The notes under the pieces are model-generated. The model was not told the origin of the DNA. It saw nothing but the letters and a program-made list of their open reading frames with translations, and made no database searches. Shown piece by piece: positions 1 to 11,155 of a DNA stretch of 64,000 nucleotides. A program made the translations under genes and the position numbers. The DNA lies in the NCBI GenBank assembly GCA_022701365.1, contig JAKUHH010000184.1, positions 682,001 through 746,000 of the forward strand, read 5' to 3'. The stretch comes from Mycocentrospora acerina. Lineage: Eukaryota; Ascomycota; Dothideomycetes; Pleosporales. Every line of letters begins with the position of its first letter. Within the stretch, counting starts at the first letter, position 1.

Positions 1-1352
1 ATCCCGACGCCCTCGTCCGTCAGCGTCTGCCAGATGAAGTCGCGGTAGTTGATGGGCCAAGAGGGTAGGTCCCAGTACCGTGTTACGAGGCCGCTTTTGC
101 GGGCTATGGAAATCTGCTCGCGGAGCGTGGCCATTTGGGCGTCGCTGAAGCCGGTGCGGACGCTGCCGATGGCTTGGTTGAAGGAGACGGATGCGTAGTA
201 TGAGTTTGAGGGGTGGTATTGCATGGATGAGGAGGAGCCGCCGGGGTAGTAGGAGAATTTGTTGACGGTGGGGAGGAGTTGAAGCGGGGCGTCGAGGAAG
301 GTGTCGTGGTAGCGGTAGTAGGTTGAGTGACCACCCTCGTGGGTGATGGGATCGATGGGGACCATGTCCGGGTAGCATGCTGGGATTGTGGAGATGTTGG
401 CGTTTCCTGAGGCGACGACAGTGACGGCCGAGGGCCAGATTTCCTGCCGCTCAACGAAACCCGGGGCGGGGAAGACTTGCTCGTAGCGGGTGAGGTAGCG
501 TTTTTCAGTGGCACGGAAGCGGGCGAGCTTGGAGAGGACGACGTTCCATGTTTGGAGGGCGTCGGTTTTGACGTCGATCATGAGGACGAGGGTGGTGTTG
601 GGTTGGGTCTGGAAGACACCTCTTGCGCGGTCGTAGACGGTGTTGTTGCGCCACTGCTCTGCAGGGTTGTGACGCTCGAGGATGTCGAAGAGTGGGTCGA
701 GATACATGCTCTCAAGGGTTCTGTCTGGGTGTAGGCTTGCGCGGTCGTGACCTACGAGGAGCGTTTCGCCATCTTCGGCAAGCCAGACGTCGGCCTCGAT
801 GCCGGTGCATCCTGCGGCTAGCGCGGAGAAGAGGGGGTATGGTCGCCAGTAGTCATTGTGCGAATGACACATGATGGGGACGACGGACCGGGAAAAGTCC
901 TTGAGCCAGCGGGACAGGCCGTCGATTGGCTTTCCGTCGTCGGAGAGAATGGGATTTTCGGAAATGAAGTTGTGGGATGCTACGGAATAGGATGAGTGAG
1001 GACGTGTTATGAAAGTAAACACGGTGAGAAGAGAAATAATTAGAGCGGTCCCGAGGATCATCAGGGCGGAAAAGGAGAACATGGCGCGATGTGTGGTCGA
1101 TTTGGTGAGTGAGCGGATATGGATAAAGGCTCGGTGGTATCTCGAGGTGGACGTCTGCGCTTCCTCTGGCAAATACTCATCATCGGAAGAGTCTTGGGAA
1201 TGCGTCGTTGAAGACATATTGTGGTCCGAGACTGTGTTGTAACTGAGACCGTGCATGTTATTCTCCTGGGGCGATGAACTATTTCCCAGCAGACCGATAT
1301 CTGAACTCGCTGAATCGGATAAAGACGTCGATGTTGGTGTTTCTTTGCTCAT
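1..1352 (-). CDS. AIM6-like PLC-type phosphodiesterase, membrane anchored (partial, runs off left edge)
   Basis: Continuous open frame from an ATG at 1352 down to base 1, with no stop, so the C-terminus lies outside the window. The N-terminal ~90 residues are Ser/Thr-rich and look cytoplasmic. One hydrophobic segment follows at about residues 92-116, then a catalytic-type domain with CHSHNDYW (162-169) and GIEADVWL, the His and Glu/Asp motifs of PLC-like phosphodiesterases. A further IDVKTD motif fits the metal or active-site aspartate. This layout matches the fungal 'altered inheritance of mitochondria protein 6' family. The substrate is unknown; family membership is seen, function is inferred from the fold. 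No intron is needed in the visible part. The upstream (right-hand) side is a 3.3 kb region with no convincing gene. Confidence 0.8.
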   Translation of the reverse strand, partial: MSKETPTSTSLSDSASSDIGLLGNSSSPQENNMHGLSYNTVSDHNMSSTTHSQDSSDDEYLPEEAQTSTSRYHRAFIHIRSLTKSTTHRAMFSFSALMILGTALIISLLTVFTFITRPHSSYSVASHNFISENPILSDDGKPIDGLSRWLKDFSRSVVPIMCHSHNDYWRPYPLFSALAAGCTGIEADVWLAEDGETLLVGHDRASLHPDRTLESMYLDPLFDILERHNPAEQWRNNTVYDRARGVFQTQPNTTLVLMIDVKTDALQTWNVVLSKLARFRATEKRYLTRYEQVFPAPGFVERQEIWPSAVTVVASGNANISTIPACYPDMVPIDPITHEGGHSTYYRYHDTFLDAPLQLLPTVNKFSYYPGGSSSSMQYHPSNSYYASVSFNQAIGSVRTGFSDAQMATLREQISIARKSGLVTRYWDLPSWPINYRDFIWQTLTDEGVG

Positions 1353-2900
1353 GTCGTCGCAGCGTCTAGGCCATTGACTTGTTCGATTAAAAATGTGGAC
1401 GGTTGACCGCATTTAAGGATTGACAACTGGCCGACGATCTAACACTTTTAGACGCGGAATATCGGACACTCCGTATCGTCTTCGAAACAATGGATCCTGA
1501 TAGGATGAATAACCCCTTGGCAGCGGGTGGCTGAGCTCCGTAAGGCAGACTGTTGACCCTTTTAGGAAATGATCTGGGCATCGGGCCGACGTCAACACAC
1601 GTTTGTAGGGTACTGTTAAGGCGACGGATTCAGTCGCTTGCTCTACATTTCTTTTTGAGTTTTTTTGGCAAACATGTATGAATTGTGATGACAAACATGT
1701 AAGGTGACCTGAGAAGCGTACGACATTGTTGACGACGCGTACGTTAAAATTGATGCCTAAAGTGCCGATCAGTCTCAGGCAGCAGTTTTTGTTGTTGTGA
1801 TTACTGTGCAATACAACCGCGACACGATCGCAAGCTCGATATAGTGTCGGCGGTACAGATCTGCATTGGTACATTAGAAAGATTAGAAAGATGCTTTCGC
1901 GTTAATACGAGTCCTACTATAGAATTTCTCAGATTCGCTCTTGCAATGACGAATTGAACTGTAGGCAGACACGGTACATGGCCCGAATACGTTTCGTGTG
2001 GCTACTCTTCTAATTACAAAGCAGGTCTGCACTCACTCAAACAGCTGTATGCTTGTCTTGAATGATGATAGTCCAATATGATAGTGTGGGTAACTTAATC
2101 GATTAGTATTATTCAAGGTTTGCAATTGGAGCATACTCACAAGTGCCTGCACCGATAATAGAAATTCAATACCGAACAAAGCCCCAATCGTAGAGCGACT
2201 GTCCTATTGTAATCCTCGAGTTGTTGCAGACTCGAATCCAGTATTTCTGCTTGCCACTGGCGTATGTAAACGATGTGGTGATGTTACGATGTCAACTGTA
2301 AGGAAGTGAGAAAAGTGTGTAGTACGCTTCTCTTACCCATTCATCGCTTGCTCTACTCTACTGTCAAGCTCCATAGCAAACCAGTCGTATATACGGCTAC
2401 CGTACAGAATAAATTTTTGGAATGCATTATCAGGCTGATGAATCTTTCCCATTTCTCTTTGCTAGAGTTGATTATGAACTCGGCGACGGGCCTGAGTTAG
2501 TTTCTTAGTGACTCCAAGCAGACCAATGAGCTAGCTGTGGAGGTGGTGAAAAGCTTTTCATGCAGTGTTGCTGATTCCAGGCATGTAAAAGCAAGACTGG
2601 CAGAATACAGGCTCGAGCGCACACTGCTGTCGTGTGAAATACATCTACCTTGATCCAGTTCTCTGGGGAGCGGGGACTGCAATTTCAGTGTTTTCAATCA
2701 TCCGCTTAAAAATGCCAGTCAATAGCCTGACGATATGGGTACTGGCTGGCCTTGTCTTACAGTGTATACAGACTAGCAAAGAGTCTATGCGCAATACACT
2801 GGTGTTGAAAAAATTTTGCTCGGAAATACGGCTGAACTATAATCACTGGAAATGGGCGTTAACTCCAGAGTAGTTGGAATTTGCGCTCATTCTTTCACGT

Positions 2901-2983
2901 TAGTGTCCATTGGCTCATTTCAGCGTCCATTGGTTCATGACAGCGTCCATTCGTTCATGTCAGCGCCAACATGCTAATGACAG
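2901..2983. repeat. Degenerate 20-bp direct repeat, about 4 copies
   Basis: Four consecutive 20-base units related to CAGCGTCCATTGGTTCATGA, the first and last more diverged, ending in a final CAG. Seen directly in the sequence. No flanking open reading frame explains it. Confidence 0.75.
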
Positions 2984-4154
2984 CAGTACTTGGGGGTATC
3001 CGATGATCGGCACAGTACTGGCGTAGACCCAAGTTGTGGCGTTCAGTCCTTCAATATTATGTACTCGATCAGCAGATGCAGATTTAACAACAGAAGACCA
3101 AAGGCCCAACGCAAGCTTTCGCTTCGTACCAAAGCCATGGATACTGTGCAGAAGCCCCCCACTGCTCCACTCAAAGATCGCCATCGCGTCAAGTTTGCAG
3201 AAGCTTCTCATCTCTCGGCGCAAAGAGCTTGGTCGTGTGCATGTCTTGGAGCCCACTCCGGCTCTTGGCTCTGTCTTACCCGATTTAATGGAAGGATGCT
3301 TTGCATTCGATCAAGATATGCTTGTCGAGTACATGGACTCTGACGACTTAACACATGCTCGCTGGTTGTGAGCAGAATCAAGAAATTCAAAAGAGCTACA
3401 GCGCGTCATGTACTGGGAAGATGGTGTAGATCAAAACTTGGAAGCTGCACAAATCGGTTTTCGCGCAATCATAGTAGGCATATGGGGGTGTTTTTTAAAT
3501 GCAAAGCGAGGGCTACGTAACCAACTGTTCTGGAGACAAATCCTCTGCAACTAGTAGGATGCTCAGCATTGGTGGCGTGGGAGCAAGTTCTAGACATGGT
3601 ACGGAGCAAGAGGCCCAAATGCGACTTGGATGAGCCATTTGGCTTTTAAGTGCGTGACGGGGCGAGTCATTGGGCACCACTTTATGCAGTGCATGGCTGA
3701 CAATAGTGGCGGTTGGTCGAGGTGCCTGTACATGTGCTGTCGACCTGCATTGTCGGGAAAGTAGACCCTGGAGTGCGAGGGGCGAGGCTCACTCATCATT
3801 GGCGGCTGTCAGGCACAGGATCTGAAGGCTTTTCTTCCCAACACGATTCCTCAGGCGTCGACGGGTGATTTTTTCATTGCTTTTGGATTGCCCAGCAAAC
3901 TAGCGGCGGGATGGAAGACTTAGCAGAAAATTCAAGCCATTTGAACGTCCCGCCTGGTGGAGCGCGGCGTGTAGGATTACGTCGAACGACATGCAGGCCA
4001 TGCGGAAGCTCGGTTGACGTGAGGGAGTTTGCATGCAGGGCCCTTGTCCCCTTGCTCGCGGTCGTGGAGCCGTAGCAGGTGAATGGCAGGGAGCCCAGCA
4101 GACGGCGGCGATGCATGCGGGATGGCGTACGCCCCCGGGGCATACGAGGTTGCC

Positions 4155-4163
4155 ATCAGATAA
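4155..4163 (+). promoter_or_regulatory. SREA/GATA-type site ATCAGATAA
   Basis: Exact match to ATCWGATAA, the extended site known for the fungal iron-responsive GATA repressors (SreA/SRE/Urbs1 family). It lies 526 bp upstream of the siderophore transporter start. The match is seen; binding is inferred from the gene it precedes and from two more copies nearby. Confidence 0.65.
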
Positions 4164-4182
4164 TGATTAGATCAAATTTTCC

Positions 4183-4191
4183 ATCTGATAA
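4183..4191 (+). promoter_or_regulatory. SREA/GATA-type site ATCTGATAA
   Basis: Second exact ATCWGATAA match, 28 bp from the first and in the same orientation, upstream of the siderophore transporter. A reverse-orientation CCAAT (ATTGG at 4230-4234) lies between this and the third site. It could be bound by the CCAAT complex/HapX, but the spacing does not form a known composite element. Confidence 0.65.
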
Positions 4192-4264
4192 AGAAGCGGA
4201 GCGCGCCAGGCGCACGAGCAGCGGGCGCAATTGGCCCACGAGACGCCACCGATGCGGGTTGATA

Positions 4265-4273
4265 ATCAGATAA
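4265..4273 (+). promoter_or_regulatory. SREA/GATA-type site ATCAGATAA
   Basis: Third exact ATCWGATAA match, same orientation, 416 bp before the transporter ATG. Three identical-class 9-mers within 119 bp is far more than expected by chance and supports iron-dependent GATA control of the downstream gene. Confidence 0.7.
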
Positions 4274-4688
4274 GATTTTTCTTGGAGCCTTGGATGTCTG
4301 GGCCGAGCTTCGGAGAGCTTGTATCCCTGCCCGCCCGCCGCTTCGGGCAAGGCGTCCCTCGCTTGGGCGGCGCTTGCAGGGATCGGGCGACTCTGGCTCT
4401 GTGACCTGCCCTCAATGTTGCCCGATTCTGCACGCGGCCCCATGAACGAAAACACGCGTTGCCGGCCATGGCGAGATGCTGTACCCACGCAGCAGCAAGA
4501 GCCGACGCCCGGCCGTGTCCACTCAATCCTGCAGTAGTGCGTGGGCGGTTGCGAGCTGGCTGGGTATTTGAACCCAGGGCCTCGCGGCATTCTTGATCTT
4601 ATCAATCGCTCCCTTTGCTCCATCTTTGCACTGCATTCCCCGAGGGCGCTGACGTGACGTGAAGTGACGTGCATCGTCGAGATTCATC

Positions 4689-6598
4689 ATGGGTTTCAAC
4701 TTCAAGGGATTGACCAACAATGCTCTGCTGGGCGCCTCCTCCCACCAGTCCACAGAGCAGAAGGACGTAGCCGATGTGCCTGCCGCCGTCCAGGGCCACA
4801 CCAGCATGGACCAGAGCCGGCCTGACGAGAAGCTGGGCGCCACCAGGACCAACACGTCTCTGTCTGGCCAGTCTGACGAGGAGCTGAACAAGGTCGACAA
4901 CACTGCCGAGCATGGCGTGCAGGCCATGCAGGCGGCGACGTTTGTGTGGTCCAAGCGAGACTTGATTCTGGCCTACATCTTGTACGTGCTGCTGCTGCTA
5001 CTACTATCCTCGCTCTCACCAGATCCCCGCTAACCGTATTCAGCATGTGGCTCATCAACTTCTTCATGGCCTTTGCATCCGGCACCGTGGGAACCCTGAC
5101 GCCCTATGTCACCAGCTCCTTCCAAGAGCACTCTCTCACTGCTTTGACCGGCGTCATCTCCTCCATCGTCGCCGGTCTCTGGAAGTTGCCCTATGCCAAG
5201 GTCATGAACATCTGGGGCCGTCCCTGGGCGCTTCTTGTCGGTATCATTGCCTACATCATTGGCCTCATCATGATGGCAGGCTGCAACAACGTCCAGACCT
5301 ACTGCGCTGCCCAGACCTTCTTCTATGTTGGATACAACAGCATCGACTTCTCCATGACTGTCTTCATTGCCGACACCTCCAAGCTTAAGAACAGAGGTCT
5401 CTTCATCGGCTATGCTGCTTCCCCCTGGCTCATCACCACTTGGATCTACGGTTATGCTGTCGATCGCATCATTGCTCCAGGTGGCATTGGACTCAAGTGG
5501 GGTTTCGGAATCTTCGCCATCTTCGCCCCGTTCGTCGCTGCTCCTCTTCTCATCATGTTCTTCCTGGCCCAGGCAAAGGCGACCAAGCAAGGCTACATTA
5601 CGGCGCGCCCAAGCAGAGGTACTTTTGGTCAGACTGTCTTCTACTACCTCAAGGAGTTTGATGTCATTGGCATCCTCATCCTCGCTACTGGTCTAGCGCT
5701 GTTCCTCCTCAGCTTCAACCTGTACTCGTACCAGAAGGACCAGTGGAAGTCGCCCATGATTATTTGCTTCATCATCTTCGGCGCCATCCTCATCGCTCTT
5801 TTCGGTGTGTGGGAGAAGTATGGTGCTCCAGTGACTTTCATCCCATGGCACCTCATCACCAACCGTACCGTCATCTTCACCTACACACTCGCCTTCATGA
5901 TGTACGTTGGATGGTACATCTGGGACTCGTACCTCTACTCGTGCTTGATTGTCTTGTTCAGCCAACCTGTCGTGTACGCCACCTACATCAACAACACCTA
6001 CACCATGGGCAGTTGCTTCGTCAGCATCGTCTTCGGTATCTGCCTGCGCTACTACGGAAAGCTAAAGATGTACGCCCTATTCTTCGGCGCACCTCTCCTA
6101 ATCCTCGGTTGCGGCCTCCAGATCAACTTCCGTCAACCTGACGTCAACATTGGATACCTCGTCATGTGCCTCATCTTCATTGCATTCGGTGGCGGTGTGC
6201 TTGTCGTCTGCGAGCAGACTACCCTCATGGCCGTATCCAAGCAGCAAGACTTCCCCGCCCTGCTTGCCGTCGAGTCCATGATCATCTCCATCGGAAGCGC
6301 CGTCGGCTCCACTATTGCAGGCGCCATCTGGACGGGCGTGTTCCCCGTCAGGCTCGCCAGGTACCTCCCCGCCGAGTCGATCGGTGACCTCGCCTCCATC
6401 TACGGCGACTTCACAGTGCAGGCTAGCTACCCTGTCGGTACCCCCACTCGCGATGCCATCAACAGGAGTTACGCAGAGACTCAGAGGTACATGCTCATTG
6501 GCGGTACATGCGTCTACGCTACTCTTCTCTTCAGCGTTGCCATGTGGCAGAACGTCGACGTCAAGAAGATGAAGCAGAGGACTGTTGGTCTCTTGTAG
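4689..6598 (+). CDS. Siderophore-iron transporter, major facilitator superfamily (SIT/MirB type)
   Basis: Two exons, 4689-4981 and 5044-6598, with a 62-bp GT-AG intron (GTACGT...TTCAG), give 615 residues, the usual length for this family. The first ~85 residues are hydrophilic. Then come many membrane segments (about 14 expected) starting at LILAYIFMWLINFFMAF, followed by family-typical stretches such as GTLTPYVTSSF, VGYNSIDFSMTVFIADTS and the large loop before the C-terminal bundle. The protein should import ferric siderophores across the plasma membrane with protons; which siderophore cannot be told. The start is fixed by the single long N-terminal exon and the exact phase across the intron. 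Three ATCWGATAA sites upstream imply repression under iron sufficiency. A ferric reductase and a copper transporter lie about 6-9 kb downstream. Confidence 0.93.
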
Positions 6599-6896
6599 AC
6601 GTCTTGCTCCACCACCACCTCTCTTTGGTATTTGTATTTCAAGTCGATATACCATTTGTCAAAAACAATCGCTTGCCTTTGTGCAGGCGCCGAGGTTTTT
6701 TGCATTAGACGCATGGGAGGGTTTACATAGAAAGATGGATATGATGATGATGATGTTTTTTTGATATCCAAGAATTCTAAAAGTCTATTAATGTATTATG
6801 TTCGAATTATTTTTCCCAGTTATCCTTTTTCTTTTGATGATGATCCATAGAGCGGATTTTCTTTTGCTGTGTTTTTGAGTGTTGAATGTTGTGATT

Positions 6897-8043
6897 TTAC
6901 AGGTATAATGCCAAATGCAAAATTGCCAGGCATATTGTGAAGACTGGGCCAAAGTAGCCGTTTGCTGACAGGGAGTCGGCTGACCCAGTAGGAACAGCCG
7001 AACCAGTCTGCGCACTCTGTGCCTCCGAACTGCTCGTCGCTGACGCTGTCGCCGACCTCGACGCAGTAGCAGAGCTACTCGTACCAGAGGAAGAAGAAGA
7101 AGACGACGACGAAGAAGAAGAGGAGGAGGAGGAGGATGAAGAAGAAGCAACCGCATCACTCACTCCATTCTTCGCCATGCCCGAAACCCACTTGACCACC
7201 TCCTCATTGTGCAGCTCAAAGTAATTCAAATGCACAATCACATCCTGGGGTGTGCTTGCCGGGGCGCACATGGGATCACCCTTGTGGCAGTAGTCCAACA
7301 GGACGCCAGAGTACTTGTTCAGGGCGGCGATTTGCGCAGTGGTGCGCGCGCGGGTGCCGTCAAAGGGCTTCCCGCCGCCAATGGTGAAGTTTTGGTTGCG
7401 GGCGCGGGCTACGGCGCCAAAGGTGACGGCTGCAACGACTACACAGGGAGGGTTAGTATAGTTGTATTATGTTGTGTTGATGTGATTTGGACTCTTTTTT
7501 TTTAATTTTTCAAATCAAGGGAAATAAGGAGGAAAACGTACTGTTTGCGCCTGGAGCAGTCCCACGATCCATAGCCGGGTTGGTCGCTTGCTCACAAGAA
7601 AATACAGCACCGCCGCCGCCGCCGAGAATATCTTGCGCGACACTTGCTCCCTGTGAGAAGCCCAGGAGGATCAATTTGCTGTCTGGACATTTTTCTGCAT
7701 GCGCCGCCATCTGCGCCTGGCCATTCTTTGCTCCCTGGGCGGCGGACTTGCACCATTCGTCTACGCCCCATGCAGTGCTCTTGGCCGGGTACTGGATGCT
7801 TTCGAAGCCGCAGTCGCCGCCTCCGATGGCTTCACAAATTTCTCTAGTGACATTCCCCTGGCGGCCGGGATAGGGCTCATCGGAACCGCGGGCGATAAAG
7901 ATGTGGTAGGGGCGGCAGTCTGAGGTTTCGTAGGCGAGGATTTCGGTCGTGTTGCAGTAGACGTTCGGGTAGGGTGCGTCGCAGCGTTCCTGGGCGAGGG
8001 AGATGGCGGACAAGGAGAGTAGGGAGAGAAGTGTGAGCTTCAT
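6897..8043 (-). CDS. Cutinase-family (CE5-like) secreted esterase with Ser-rich tail and probable GPI anchor
   Basis: Exons 8043-7542 and 7438-6897 with a 103-bp intron give 347 residues. A signal peptide (about 1-17, ending SLAQ) precedes a cutinase/acetylxylan-esterase fold. The nucleophile motif GFSQG has Ser130. The candidate catalytic Asp is in CHKGDPMC (Asp222), and His237 in the following VIVHLNYF. Paired cysteines fit the family disulfides. After about residue 250 comes a poly-Ser/Thr tract, encoded by a GAA/GAC-rich microsatellite at about 7086-7150, and a hydrophobic C-terminus (PVFTICLAILHLALYL) that looks like a GPI-attachment signal. It would act outside the cell on ester bonds of cutin, acetylated xylan or similar. 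The start ATG directly precedes the signal peptide; an upstream in-frame ATG at 8091 would bury it. Confidence 0.85.
7081..7152. repeat. Trinucleotide-rich microsatellite coding for poly-Ser
   Basis: Impure GAA/GAC/GAG run on the plus strand, read as Ser codons on the minus strand inside the cutinase-like gene. Likely length-variable; forms the linker before the GPI signal. Confidence 0.7.
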
Positions 8044-9159
8044 AGTTGGTAGATTTTGTGGATGAGTGAACGAGTGAGTGGAAGAAACCAAGAAAAACGA
8101 GAGTGACGAATATTAAAAAGATTTCCAGAGATAAGAGACTAGGTAGAAAAAAACGAGAATACTGTCTAAAATCAAAGCATCAATGACAAGCTATACTCAC
8201 TCACACACATAAACCCCCGGCCATATGCGCACACGACCTTGTTTTATCGCAAACCCGCGATTCAGGATGTGAGCGGGTACCGGCATCACTGCCAAGATGA
8301 TATTGTGGTTCTTCGTCCGCATTCTCCGCATCTAGAACATCATCTGCACACATCTTCTACTCTTCTCCTTTAATTGACATGAAGTCGTTGGCGTGCATGG
8401 ACGCAGTCGAATGTTTTAAACGGCTTCATGCGCTGGGAAACCGGGGGAATACGAGACAGTGGTTAGACGAGTGTGCTGTAACATGTTGACAGATTACAGC
8501 AGCCGTGATCCGGGGACGCGTCAGCGAATAATATTAATGCCGGTGCTATCTGGTTAAACACTCGCTTCGAGTCCAATGGGGTCCTTGGGGTTGGGATGGA
8601 ATGCACAAGCATAGTGGAAGACATGCTCATGCTCGCTAATGAGAAAGTGACGTCACTGGTTTGGGTGCAACGTGCAACTCTGATTTCACCTCTTCTCAGT
8701 ACATCTCAGATACCTATTCAGATCTTACTCGAGAGATATCTTCAGATGCGCTAGACTAATATGATTAGAATTCTAAATTTCTCCTACGCACGTCTTTTTC
8801 TAGTCTGTTCCTTTGCTCATGCCTGAAGCTCCTACTGCCAAAGCTGCTCTCTTTCATCCAAGAAGTCGTGCAGGACGCGCAGGACATTTTGACTTTCCTG
8901 TCCATGTGTGCTTTCACTCTCTTTCGATCGCATAGGTTATTTCCCGCACGTGGTTTCTCCTCATCAAGTTCAAGATGCGGGGAATGTCATACGCAGAAAC
9001 CCCTCTCTCGTCCTATTCTGCCGAGCTTGATACTGAATCGCAAATTCACGAGACCCTACAAAACCATGTTATAAAAACAAAGGCTCAACCGCCTGCCGCT
9101 ATTTAAAAAAATACTTCCTACCACATCACACAACACTAATCTTCAACTCAAACATAAAC
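8044..9159. other. Divergent intergenic region (cutinase-like / dehydrogenase)
   Basis: 1.1 kb between two divergently transcribed genes. A TATA-type box (TATAAAA, 9070-9076) lies 84 bp before the dehydrogenase ATG, followed by CA-rich leader sequence. No coding sequence supported. Confidence 0.55.
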
Positions 9160-10427
9160 ATGAAGGCAGCACAATTCTTTGCACCACATGATCTCCGCAT
9201 CGTGTCCATCCCCTCTCCGGTACCTAAACCCCACGAAGCCCTCATCGCAATCGAGTGGTGTGGAATTTGCGGCAGCGATTTACATGAATACCTACATGGT
9301 ACCTTCCATCCTTCACCTTAAGAGAGAAAAAGCAAAAAATAAAACCAAGTCTCTTAACTCTCCCCACAGGTCCCCTAGGCATCCCCCCAGAATCTCGTCC
9401 CCACCCAGCTACAAACGAGCACCTCCCCGTAACAATGGGTCACGAATTCTGCGGCCGCATCATCAGCGCTCCCTCGTCATCAAACCTTACCCCGGGCCAG
9501 GCAGTCATGGTCGACCCGCGAATCTACTGCAGCAATTGTACTCAATGTGCTGCTGGAAGCACGCATGGCTGTCTCACATTGGGCTTCAAAGGGCTTTCCG
9601 GATCTGGAGGCGGATTCGCAGAAAAAATTGCAGTTGATGCGAAGCTATGCCATATACTCCCTGACAATGTTGACTTGAGTCTGGCAGCGCTGATTGAACC
9701 GCTTGCTGTAGCGTGGCATGCTGTACAGTCATGTGAGGTTACGGATTGGAAGAATAAAGATGTGTTGATACTTGGTGGTGGTCCGGTTGGTATTGCGCAT
9801 GTTTTTGTGTTGAGAGCTTGGGGGTGTGAAAAGATATATGTTTCTGAACCGGCTGTTACGCGTGCAGTACAGAACAAAGAGATTGCAGATGCGGTGTTGA
9901 ATCCGCTCAGCGATGATATTGGGGGGAGGTGTCGCGAGTTGACGGGAGGAGAGGGTGTAGATGTCGTCTTTGACTGTGCAGGTATACAGAAGGGGATGGA
10001 TGCGGGTATGGATGCGCTCAAGTTCAGAGGCATATACATGAACGTTGCGAGTTGGATTGCTACACCTGTACGTATAACACATATCAATTTATTCGTACTA
10101 ATCAACCCCAAAACTGAGACTGAACTGCACAGATGACCATCCCCTTTGTTGCCTTTTTCACAAAAGAAATCTCCATCAAATGCAGTCTGGCGTACGATGA
10201 CAGGGATTTCAAAGACACGGTTGATGCATTTGCTGCCGGTGAGTACACTTAATTAGAATCATCACAAATGCTGAATCAGTTGGGCAGGTAAATTCCAGGG
10301 CGCGGAGACAATGATCACGAGTCGAATCTATCTCGACGATGTGTCGAGGAAGGGCTTTGATGAGCTAGTCGGGAACAAAGATGGTCATGTAAAGATATTG
10401 GTGACGCCTGTTAGAGAGAATTTGTAA
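9160..10427 (+). CDS. Zinc-dependent medium-chain alcohol dehydrogenase (butanediol/sorbitol dehydrogenase-like)
   Basis: Four exons (9160-9298, 9370-10067, 10133-10238, 10288-10427) with introns of 71, 65 and 49 bp give 360 residues. Catalytic zinc ligands are Cys37 (CGICGSD) and the pair His71-Glu72 (GHEFCG). A structural-zinc lobe has Cys100, 103, 106 and 114. The nucleotide-binding Rossmann motif is LILGGGPVG. This is the layout of the (R,R)-butanediol dehydrogenase / polyol dehydrogenase group, which oxidises secondary alcohols with NAD(P) in the cytosol. The exact substrate is not determinable. The start follows a CA-rich leader and a TATA box at 9070-9076. It does not obviously belong to a pathway with its neighbours. 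Confidence 0.9.
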
Positions 10428-11155
10428 GAGGTAGGAAGTTGGGAATGCATTACACTATTCAGGACTCGAGAGTTGTGAGATTGTTGGAGTGAAGTCGTGA
10501 GTATCAAAGGGGGGCTTTGAGATTACCACATCTTCGCGCTTCTTTCCTTCGGACGAGAGGAAAAATCAAGATAATTTTATCGAAAATATCCAACTTGAAT
10601 GGAGAGTAATGCCTGATTGTAGAGTAGGATTGCCGCACCTCGACGCTAAGAATATCTAGCCCAAACATAGATGCCACACCTCCCTCAACGTCATCAAGGC
10701 CAGCATACAGCCTCGACATCGCCGTACCCACTACTTTTACAACAAAATTTTCGTTTCAGACGGTTGGCGTTGCAGTCCCTGCTGCACATGCTCATGCACT
10801 TGGCATTTTTCGCGACAACAAGCCCAATCGCAGCTACATGAGGCGTCCCGTCCCGCTGAGGCGTCCACTAAGCGTGCCTCGGAATACCACCCATAAGCCC
10901 TCAAATTTCCCTACGCGCTGGATGTATATCGGAATACACCCAGCCCGCAAGGCTGCATCTTGGGGGCCAAAAGATGAGGCCCCCGACGCTATGTCAACTG
11001 CAAGATCTATCAAGAAACGTGAACCCCTTGCTTTGTATTCGATTTCTTTTGTCTATTTTTCCACTCCACCGGGACTCCCAATCTAAGTTGTGAGCGATTC
11101 GATTGTTTTGATTGTTTTGTATATTAAAGATTTCAAAAAGACGTTTTTAATCGAC
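10428..11155. other. Intergenic, promoter side of the Cys-rich protein gene
   Basis: 728 bp with no supportable gene. Short open frames lack motifs. Contains the 3' end of the dehydrogenase and the promoter of the cysteine-rich protein gene. Confidence 0.5.

Larger units (their letters stand above)
1353..4688. other. 3.3 kb intergenic region between AIM6-like and siderophore transporter genes
   Basis: No convincing coding sequence. Scattered open frames (largest about 153 and 172 codons, both minus) have no recognisable motif and no consistent splice structure. The left part is A/T-richer. The region contains a degenerate 20-bp tandem repeat (2901-2983). The right 550 bp, next to the transporter, is more GC-rich and carries three GATA-factor-type sites, listed separately. 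Confidence 0.6.

Noticed and set aside
4556..4577. Minus-strand sequence resembling a tRNA T-arm (CTGGGTTCAAATACCCAG)
   Set aside because: The loop has one base too many, and no D-arm, anticodon arm or matching acceptor stem is found upstream on that strand.
4156..4674. 172-codon minus-strand open frame upstream of the siderophore transporter
   Set aside because: No motif; it overlaps the GATA-site promoter region and the other two frames are similarly open in this GC-rich stretch.
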